From contig NZ_JBHSHL010000025.1 in assembly GCF_042652965.1 (NCBI RefSeq), positions 79,379 through 143,378 of the forward strand: 64,000 nucleotides of DNA, written 5' to 3'. Positions within the stretch are counted from its first letter, which is position 1. Each line of letters opens with the position of its first letter. Position numbers and translations under genes: made by a program. This document shows, in pieces, positions 58,165-64,000 of this stretch. The stretch is from Filifactor villosus (GTDB lineage Bacteria; Bacillota; Clostridia; Peptostreptococcales; Filifactoraceae). Below the pieces are notes generated by a model. It had not been told where the DNA came from and did no database searches. It worked only from the letters and a program-made list of their open reading frames with translations.

Positions 58165-59839
58165 AATATACTGCGATAAATTTAAAACTGGTGGAAAAGA
58201 TGGTGAGGTACGTGCACCTATAACATTCCATGAAGGACTGAATGCTATTGTAGGTGATGAGGACAGATCCAACTCAATTGGAAAATCTACATTACTTATG
58301 ATTATTGATTTTGTGTTTGGTGGAAAAGACTACATAAACAAGTGTTTGGCAGTGCATGAGAATGTGAAAGAACATAACATTTGCTTTACTTTAGAATTTG
58401 ATGGTATTGAATATTCTTTTATGCGTAATACTGTCAAATACAATGAGGTAATTCGATGTGACAGACAATATGTACCTTGTGAAGATAAGAAATCGATGAC
58501 TATCGAAGAATATACTGCTTTCCTTGGTGAAATGTACGGTTTAAAATTCGAAGGCTTATCTTGGAGAGGGTTGATGTCTAAACATATTCGTGTGTTTGGA
58601 CGCGATACAATGGATGCGTCCAGACCTTTGCAAGAAGCAAAAGATGGAAAAGTTGAAGATGAAATAAAAAGATATTTAAAGCAGTTTTATAGATATGACA
58701 TTGTTAAACAGCAGATTAATCAGGCAAAGGTTGCGGAAGACGAGAAGAAAGCATTTGGAAAATCTGTATCGTATGAGCATATCAGAATGGCTAGCAGTGA
58801 CAAAGAATATAAAGCTAATGAAGCAAGAGTTGCTGAATTGCAGATCAAAGAAAACGAATTAGCTGAAAACAGTAGTAAGGGATTACTTGATCTTACAAGT
58901 ATGCAGGCTCAGCAACTAAGTGAGTTGAATAGTTTGTTACTTAGTTATAGCAGGCAGAGAGCAAGGGTGCAGATGCAGCTTAATTCCCTGAGAAAAGAAA
59001 TGACTGAAGGCAAAAAGTCTTTTAAGAGATCATATTCTGATTTGGAAAGATTTTTTCCGGGAGTGGAATTCAAATCGATTGCTGAAATTGATAAATTCCA
59101 TCAGGGGCTATCAAAAGTCCTCCAGGAGGAATTTAAGGAAAGTGAAGCTGATCTTGCCACAACTTATGTAATGCTTGGAAGTGAGATTAAAAAGATAAAA
59201 GAGCAAATCGCAGAAATAAAAAATATTCCAAACGTTACACAAGCTGTATTGAAAGAATATGCTCGTATTACAACGGAATTAAATAATCTTAAGGCTGCTA
59301 ACGAGAATTACACAACTTTTGGTCAGTTGAAGAAAACAGCAAAGGAATATGCGGAAACAAGAGACAGAATTATTGCTAGTCAGCTTTCAGATATTCAGGA
59401 CGTTGTGAATGACAAAATGAAGGAAATCACTGTGAAAATTGTTAGAGATAAGAATTTGATTCCACCAAGACTCAATTTGGAAAAGATTAATTCTTACACA
59501 TTCGAAACAAAAGGTGATGACGGAAGTGGTGCTGGTCAAAGGGGCTTGATTACATTTGATTTGGCTAATATGGCGGTATCAAATATTCCATTTGTTGTAC
59601 ATGACGCAGACTTGATGGATCCAATAGAAAAGCCAACTCTTACAGCTTTGATAAGGTATTATGATTCCATAAAAGAACAGAAAAAACAGGCATTTGTATC
59701 TTTTAGATCTTATGAATTTTATGCCGAGGAGATTAGAACTACAATTGAAAAATGTAAGGTGATTGAGCTTGAATCTGGAGGTTATGAATTATTTGGTTGG
59801 GCATGGAATAAGGAGAACCAAAATGAGCAAGGAGAATAA
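58154..59839 (+). CDS. ABC-3C system ATPase with DUF2326 (SMC/RecN-like)
   Basis: A 561-residue ATPase. Walker A is degenerate in spacing but recognisable as GDEDRSNSIGKSTLLM (about 32-47) with the catalytic Lys and Thr. A long central coiled coil covers about 180-430, and the C-terminal DUF2326 region carries GDDGSGAGQRGLITFDLA (signature-like) and PFVVHDADLMDPI (Walker B). The RecN/SMC layout indicates action on DNA or RNA ends. AAGGAGGTG precedes the ATG at 58154. It overlaps the XRE gene by 17 bases. In ABC-3C systems the ATPase is thought to sense foreign nucleic acid and license the effector; that is inference here. Confidence 0.88.
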   Translation: MLVEIYCDKFKTGGKDGEVRAPITFHEGLNAIVGDEDRSNSIGKSTLLMIIDFVFGGKDYINKCLAVHENVKEHNICFTLEFDGIEYSFMRNTVKYNEVIRCDRQYVPCEDKKSMTIEEYTAFLGEMYGLKFEGLSWRGLMSKHIRVFGRDTMDASRPLQEAKDGKVEDEIKRYLKQFYRYDIVKQQINQAKVAEDEKKAFGKSVSYEHIRMASSDKEYKANEARVAELQIKENELAENSSKGLLDLTSMQAQQLSELNSLLLSYSRQRARVQMQLNSLRKEMTEGKKSFKRSYSDLERFFPGVEFKSIAEIDKFHQGLSKVLQEEFKESEADLATTYVMLGSEIKKIKEQIAEIKNIPNVTQAVLKEYARITTELNNLKAANENYTTFGQLKKTAKEYAETRDRIIASQLSDIQDVVNDKMKEITVKIVRDKNLIPPRLNLEKINSYTFETKGDDGSGAGQRGLITFDLANMAVSNIPFVVHDADLMDPIEKPTLTALIRYYDSIKEQKKQAFVSFRSYEFYAEEIRTTIEKCKVIELESGGYELFGWAWNKENQNEQGE

Positions 59840-60098
59840 GAGCAAGAGTAAAAAAGTATTAAAAACGCAGTTTAGTTATAATCCACTCTGGAAGATGTTA
59901 ATAGATCGGGGATTGAAAAAGCGAGAGCTACAGGAAATGAGTGAAGTAAGTGCTACTTCTATAGCAAAGCTTGGTAGAAATGAAAATGTGACAACAGAAG
60001 TCTTACTTAGAATTTGTGAATCCCTTGATTGCGATATACAGGATATTATGGAGCGAATTCCGATAAAACATGATGAAACTGCAAAACAGGAAGGATGA
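59823..60098 (+). CDS. XRE/Cro-type small regulator
   Basis: A 91-residue protein with a basic N-terminus (SKENKSKSKKVLKTQ) and a single helix-turn-helix (PLWKMLIDRGLKKRELQEMS, VSATSIAKLGRNENVTTEVL, ICESLDCDIQDIM) of the Cro/C1 kind. Such regulators often control type I restriction-modification operons. It overlaps the ABC-3C ATPase gene by 17 bases and ends seven bases before hsdM, so it joins the two defence systems into one transcript and may control both. Confidence 0.87.
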   Translation: MSKENKSKSKKVLKTQFSYNPLWKMLIDRGLKKRELQEMSEVSATSIAKLGRNENVTTEVLLRICESLDCDIQDIMERIPIKHDETAKQEG

Positions 60099-60105
60099 GA
60101 ACAAA

Positions 60106-61614
60106 ATGACAGATAAAAATACAGCCGATATTGGATTTGAAAAACAAATATGGGATGCAGCCTGCGTGCTTCGTGGCAATATGGATGCATCAGAATATAA
60201 GAACGTTGTTCTGGGATTGATTTTTTTGAAGTATATCTCAGATAGATTTGATGATAAGTATCAGGAACTTGTTGAAGAAGGCGATGGATTCGAGGAGGAT
60301 ATCGACGAATATACTTCTGAGGGTATCTTCTTTGTACCAGCTGGTGCACGTTGGAGTGAGATTGCAGCAAAAGCACATACTCCGGAAATCGGAACGGTGA
60401 TCGATGATGCCATGCATGCCATCGAAAAAGAAAATAAGCGTTTGAAGGATATTTTGCCTAAGAACTTTGCACGTCCGGAGCTGGACAAGCGTAGACTTGG
60501 TGATGTTGTGGACCTGTTCACCAACATCCAGATGATTGAACACGGCAGTGAAAAAGATATCTTGGGCCGTACCTATGAATATTGTCTTTCTATGTTTGCT
60601 GAGCAAGAGGGAAAACGTGGTGGTGAATTCTTTACACCATCATGTGTAGTACGTACTTTGGTGGAAGTCTTGAAACCTTTCAAAGGACGAGTATATGACC
60701 CTTGTTGTGGCTCAGGAGGTATGTTTGTTCAGTCTGCGAAGTTTGTTGAGAATCACAGCGGTAACATCAGCAATATTTCTATCTATGGTCAGGACTCAAA
60801 CCCTACTACATGGAAGATGGCGCAGATGAATCTTGCAATTCGTGGAATTGAGCCCGATCTTGGAACCTATGCGGCAGATACATTCCTTGATGATCGTCAT
60901 CCAACGTTGAGAGCAGATTATATTATGGCTAATCCCCCTTTTAACCTTTCCGATTGGGGATTGGATAAACTAAAAGAAGATCAGCGATGGAAATACGGAA
61001 CACCACCAGCAGGGAATGCTAACTTTGCATGGCTTCAGCATATGATTTTTCATCTTGCACCAGCAGGCCGTATTGGTATGGTATTAGCAAATGGTTCCCT
61101 TTCTTCTCAATCAGGCGGAGAGGGTGATATTCGTAAGAATATTATCAATGCTGATTTAGTTGAGTGCATTGTTGCAATGCCTACTCAGCTTTTCTATACA
61201 ACGCAGATTCCAGTTTCACTTTGGTTTATCAATAAGCAGAAAAAACAACCGGGAAAGACTTTATTTATTGATGCTCGAAAGATGGGAACAATGGTGAGCC
61301 GAAAGCTTCGTGAGCTGACGGATGAAGACATCAATAAGATTTCAGAAACCTATGAAGCTTTTGTTGACGGAACACTTGAAAATATTAAGGGATTTTGTGC
61401 TGTTACGGATACAGCTGAAATTGAGAAACAAGATTATATCCTTACACCTGGACGCTATGTGGGTATTGAAGAGCAGGAAGATGACGATGAGCCCTTTGAA
61501 GAAAAGATGGATCGGTTAACATCTGAACTTGCGGAAATGTTTGCAAAGTCGCATGAACTGGAGGACGAAATCAGGAAGAAGCTGGGGGCGATCGGATATG
61601 AGCTCAAGCAGTGA
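60106..61614 (+). CDS. hsdM: Type I restriction-modification system methyltransferase subunit HsdM
   Basis: N6-adenine DNA methyltransferase subunit, 502 residues. The N-terminal domain (FEKQIWDAACVLRGNMDASE, YKNVVLGLIFLKYISDRF) binds HsdS. The catalytic domain has the SAM motif DPCCGSGGMFV, the DRHPTLRADYIMANPPFNLS segment with motif IV NPPF, and a helical C-terminal tail ending GAIGYELKQ. It should assemble with HsdS to methylate a bipartite site. AGGAAGG precedes the ATG. Its end overlaps the PIN gene by 17 bases, the overlap normally seen with hsdS. Confidence 0.96.
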   Translation: MTDKNTADIGFEKQIWDAACVLRGNMDASEYKNVVLGLIFLKYISDRFDDKYQELVEEGDGFEEDIDEYTSEGIFFVPAGARWSEIAAKAHTPEIGTVIDDAMHAIEKENKRLKDILPKNFARPELDKRRLGDVVDLFTNIQMIEHGSEKDILGRTYEYCLSMFAEQEGKRGGEFFTPSCVVRTLVEVLKPFKGRVYDPCCGSGGMFVQSAKFVENHSGNISNISIYGQDSNPTTWKMAQMNLAIRGIEPDLGTYAADTFLDDRHPTLRADYIMANPPFNLSDWGLDKLKEDQRWKYGTPPAGNANFAWLQHMIFHLAPAGRIGMVLANGSLSSQSGGEGDIRKNIINADLVECIVAMPTQLFYTTQIPVSLWFINKQKKQPGKTLFIDARKMGTMVSRKLRELTDEDINKISETYEAFVDGTLENIKGFCAVTDTAEIEKQDYILTPGRYVGIEEQEDDDEPFEEKMDRLTSELAEMFAKSHELEDEIRKKLGAIGYELKQ

Positions 61615-62647
61615 AATAACGTATTGTTTGATTTTTGATACGAATGCGTTGTTTCAAGCATATGAAAAGAGGGCAGATTTCACAACTTTTAGCTTCAATG
61701 CAACATTTGAACATGTAGTTGGTATGATTGAGCAACTTGATATATATGAATATGTAACCATAGCTATCCCATCAGTTGTCTGGAGTGAAATGGAGAAGCA
61801 GATTATAGAAAAGCATGATGAATTGCTTGTTACATATAAAAGTACAATATCAAAGAAACAGTTTCCTGAGTATTCTATACAGGAGAATCTTACAATAAAT
61901 TATCCAGAATATATAAAAATTAAGATTGAGGAATATAAGAAGGAGATTTCAGGAAGAGCAAATAGCGTTATAGAAATTCCAATTGCTTCTAATAATAGGT
62001 TTGAAAGCATTGTAAATCGTGCATTTAGTAAGTTGCCTCCATTTGAGGGAAAAGACAAAAAGTCTGATAAAGGATTTAAGGATGCATTGCTATGGGAAAG
62101 TGTTTTGGAATTTGCATTAAAACACCGCGACTCAAAAATCATATACTATTCCAAAGATAATGCTTTTGGAGAATTTCTGCTAAAGGAGTTTGCAGAAAAT
62201 GTATCAGATTCATCACTGTTCATATGCAAAAATGAAAATGAAGTTAAGGTGCAGTTAGAAGCGTGGGCAAAGGAAATTGACAAATATTCGTATCAACCAA
62301 TTGAAGATTATGATGAAAATAAGGAAATTGTTGATTGGTTAAATTCTGGAGATTTTTCTGTGCAGATAATAGAGCGAGACTTTGGTCTTGTTGAAAAAGG
62401 ACGGTTGATTACTTCAACTACAGCTCATTTGATTAGCATTGATAATATTGAATCTTTGAATTCGGACGAGAATGGAATTGAATATTATATTGAAGCAGCT
62501 TTGCAGTTTATATACGAATTGAAGGATGGGGGAAAAACACAGGACACAATCAACGTAGGCATAGATGTTAAGATGCTGGATGATGCTACTTATTCGGTTG
62601 AAGATGCTTATAGAACGGATGAAGATGAAACTGAAAGTGAGAGTTAG
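61598..62647 (+). CDS. PIN-domain nuclease-like protein inside the type I R-M operon
   Basis: A 349-residue protein with an N-terminal PIN-like domain of the DUF4935 type. The first acidic site is in YCLIFDTNALFQAYE, the second region in SEMEKQIIE, the third in DKGFKDALLWESVLEFAL, and the fourth in IYYSKDNAFGEFL. The C-terminal about 130 residues are acidic and unassigned, ending DEDETESES. PIN domains are metal-dependent ribonucleases; here a role in an abortive response tied to the R-M system is inferred. The ATG at 61598 lies in the last codons of hsdM. It stands between hsdM and hsdS, an unusual place for an accessory gene. Confidence 0.82.
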   Translation: MSSSSEITYCLIFDTNALFQAYEKRADFTTFSFNATFEHVVGMIEQLDIYEYVTIAIPSVVWSEMEKQIIEKHDELLVTYKSTISKKQFPEYSIQENLTINYPEYIKIKIEEYKKEISGRANSVIEIPIASNNRFESIVNRAFSKLPPFEGKDKKSDKGFKDALLWESVLEFALKHRDSKIIYYSKDNAFGEFLLKEFAENVSDSSLFICKNENEVKVQLEAWAKEIDKYSYQPIEDYDENKEIVDWLNSGDFSVQIIERDFGLVEKGRLITSTTAHLISIDNIESLNSDENGIEYYIEAALQFIYELKDGGKTQDTINVGIDVKMLDDATYSVEDAYRTDEDETESES

Positions 62648-62650
62648 CTT

Positions 62651-62725
62651 ATGAATACAGGACAAGGAAGAATAAACGAATTTGTAATTCATGAAAAACT
62701 GGAGGAGATTGGGTATGAAATCTGA
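62651..62725 (+). CDS. 24-residue coupling ORF before hsdS
   Basis: A 25-codon ORF (MNTGQGRINEFVIHEKLEEI, then GYEI and stop) fills the space between the PIN gene and hsdS. Its end KLEEIGYEI mirrors the HsdM C-terminus KLGAIGYEL, and in both cases the next gene starts at the ATG within the Gly-Tyr-Glu codons. It contains the hsdS ribosome binding site GGAGGAG and overlaps hsdS by 11 bases. It looks like a device, perhaps a duplicated hsdM end, that keeps hsdS translationally coupled. No good ribosome binding site of its own is seen. Confidence 0.5.
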   Translation: MNTGQGRINEFVIHEKLEEIGYEI

Positions 62726-63908
62726 GTGGACAAAAAAGAAGCTTTCTGATATTGCAGATTTCAATCCGAGAGAAACAGTAAAAAAAGGTGCTATAGCTAA
62801 GAAAATCCCTATGGATGTGCTCCGCCCATTTTATCGCGATATTCCATATTATGTTGAAGAATGTTTTTCTGGTGGTACGAAGTTCCGTAATGGAGATACA
62901 ATTATGGCACGAATTACGCCGTGTTTAGAAAACGGAAAAACAGCTCAGGTCTCAATCTTAAATGATGGAGAAGTTGGCTTTGGCTCAACGGAGTATATCG
63001 TATTCCGAGCAAAAAAAGGAATCGCTGATAAGGACTATTTGTACTATCTCGTTTGCAGCCCAGAAGTAAGAGAACCGGCAATAAAATCTATGGTCGGTTC
63101 ATCTGGACGACAGCGTGTGCAGACGGAGGTGGTAAAGAATCTTGAAATTGATGTTCCACCATTAGTTGAACAAGAAAAAATCGGCTCATTCCTGAAGGCG
63201 TTTGATGATAAAATTGCACTCAATGATAGGATAAACAAGAATTTACTTGAGCAAGCATTAGCAATTTATAAGGACTGGTTTTGTGACTATGCTCTTTCGG
63301 ATGGAACTCTCCCCGAAGACTGGAAGATTACAACAATTGATGCCATCTCCAGCTTAGTTACCAGAGGTATCGCGCCTAAATATGATGATAGCAGTGAACA
63401 AATAGTTCTTAACCAAAAGTGCATTCGTGATCACACCATTGACATTTCTCTCGCTCGCCGACATCTTCCAAAGAAAATCAATGAGAAATGGATTTCAAAA
63501 GGTGATCTACTCATTAATTCTACAGGCACCGGAACGTTGGGGCGTGTTGCTCAAGTTTGGTTTGAAGCAAATAACATGACTGTAGATTCCCATGTAACTA
63601 TTGTTCGTCCAAAAGATCCAATATTACAAAGCTATATCGGCTTTTGGGGACTTTCTCATGAAAGTGAAATTGAAGCTCAACATACAGGAAGCACTGGACA
63701 AACGGAACTTCCAAGAGACAGGGTCAAAGCTATAGAACTTCCTCTGCCCGATGAAGATACTCTCAGTAAATTTAATGAACTGGTCATTCCAATGACAAGT
63801 ACCGTTATATCTAACCAAGAAGAGAATGCCCGTTTATCACAACTTAGAGATGCATTGTTACCTAAGCTCATGTCCGGCGAACTTGATGTCTCTGACATTG
63901 ACCTCTAA
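62715..63908 (+). CDS. hsdS: Type I restriction-modification system specificity subunit HsdS
   Basis: A 397-residue DNA-recognition subunit. Two target recognition domains are evident: the first begins WTKKKLSDIADFNPRETVKK and is followed by the conserved helix region LEIDVPPLVEQEKIGSFLKA; the second begins LPEDWKITTIDAISSLVTRG and ends with LSQLRDALLPKLMSGELDV. The two domains set the two halves of a bipartite site. GGAGGAG precedes the ATG at 62715. No hsdR follows; an IS copy begins 24 bases after the stop, so the restriction subunit is either beyond the window or lost. Confidence 0.95.
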   Translation: MKSEWTKKKLSDIADFNPRETVKKGAIAKKIPMDVLRPFYRDIPYYVEECFSGGTKFRNGDTIMARITPCLENGKTAQVSILNDGEVGFGSTEYIVFRAKKGIADKDYLYYLVCSPEVREPAIKSMVGSSGRQRVQTEVVKNLEIDVPPLVEQEKIGSFLKAFDDKIALNDRINKNLLEQALAIYKDWFCDYALSDGTLPEDWKITTIDAISSLVTRGIAPKYDDSSEQIVLNQKCIRDHTIDISLARRHLPKKINEKWISKGDLLINSTGTGTLGRVAQVWFEANNMTVDSHVTIVRPKDPILQSYIGFWGLSHESEIEAQHTGSTGQTELPRDRVKAIELPLPDEDTLSKFNELVIPMTSTVISNQEENARLSQLRDALLPKLMSGELDVSDIDL

Positions 63909-63932
63909 GCAGCTAAATTCTTGTTTAACCTA

Positions 63933-64000
63933 GAGCGTGTCTACACAAATTAAACAAGGCATCTTAACCATAAAACGATCGATGCCAAATGAATTGCTCC
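63933..64000 (+). mobile_element. IS5-family (IS427-like) insertion sequence, right copy, partial
   Basis: The final 68 bases match exactly the left end of the element at 51197 and begin with the same inverted repeat GAGCGTGTCTACACAA after a TA. It is cut by the window edge. Orientation is the same as the left copy. Confidence 0.93.

Noticed and set aside
1..64000. CRISPR array, tRNA or rRNA genes
   Set aside because: I found no regularly spaced direct repeats with unique spacers and no tRNA cloverleaf or rRNA segments; the dispersed repeats are single, widely separated copies in both orientations.

Overview
The window is a chromosomal segment of a Gram-positive, clostridia-like Firmicute. 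Evidence is the conserved order rsmB-rlmN-prpC-prkC-rsgA-rpe(-thiN), frequent AGGAGG ribosome binding sites with some TTG/GTG starts, a BlaI/M56 pair, a YtrA-type GntR-ABC operon, a preQ1-I riboswitch on queT, and a sigma-54-controlled short-chain hydroxy-acid locus typical of amino-acid or butyrate fermenters. I cannot name the genus from the sequence alone.

Layout. 1-8.2 kb: translation, signalling and ribosome-assembly genes (rsmB, rlmN, PP2C phosphatase, PASTA kinase, rsgA, rpe, thiN). 8.5-10.9 kb: photolyase and a DUF523-DUF1722 protein. 11.4-16.8 kb: homoserine dehydrogenase, M20 amidohydrolase, an AzgA-type purine permease (minus) and a HAD nucleotidase. 17-22.2 kb (minus): secreted NlpC/P60 protein, GNAT, thiol peroxidase, a membrane-anchored protein and an ABC half-transporter. 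22.6-24.6 kb: BlaI repressor, M56 protease lacking a sensor domain, and a small secreted protein behind a perfect sigma-A promoter. 25.4-31.4 kb: pepF, ASCH protein, riboswitch-controlled queT, a PadR-DUF2812 pair and a GNAT. 31.8-37.7 kb: a GG-N10-GC sigma-54 promoter, 3-hydroxybutyrate dehydrogenase, GntP-like permease, 3-hydroxyacyl-CoA dehydrogenase and a PAS/AAA+/Fis activator, which together look like one regulated pathway. 37.8-40.2 kb (minus): lytic transglycosylase and DUF1343/NamZ exo-muramidase. 40.6-50.9 kb: YtrA-ABC operon, lipid-type GT4, YcxB-like protein, AEC transporter, purine nucleoside phosphorylase, a hypothetical gene with a tandemly duplicated 3' end, rlmD, and an XRE-membrane protein.

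From 51.2 kb the character changes. An IS5-family (IS427-like) element with an assembly gap and a nonsense codon truncates a phage/ICE-type DNA polymerase. Behind it, on the minus strand, lie further phage/ICE replication genes (DUF2815 ssDNA-binding protein, DUF2800 nuclease, small membrane proteins, a sigma-like factor). Divergent from these, on the plus strand, is a tightly overlapping defence island: a three-gene ABC-3C system (large component with a degenerate HNH-like centre, small middle component, DUF2326 ATPase), an XRE regulator, hsdM, a PIN-domain nuclease gene, a 24-codon coupling ORF and hsdS. No hsdR is visible. The island ends at a second IS copy in the same orientation, identical over the 68 bases visible, so about 12 kb of foreign DNA is bracketed by direct IS copies.

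The intergenic DNA of the chromosomal part carries many copies of an approximately 116-bp repeat with inverted ends (ATACTATTC...GAATAGTAT), in both orientations and outside the confidently assigned genes, plus a second, looser repeat family. Rho-independent terminators close most transcription units.
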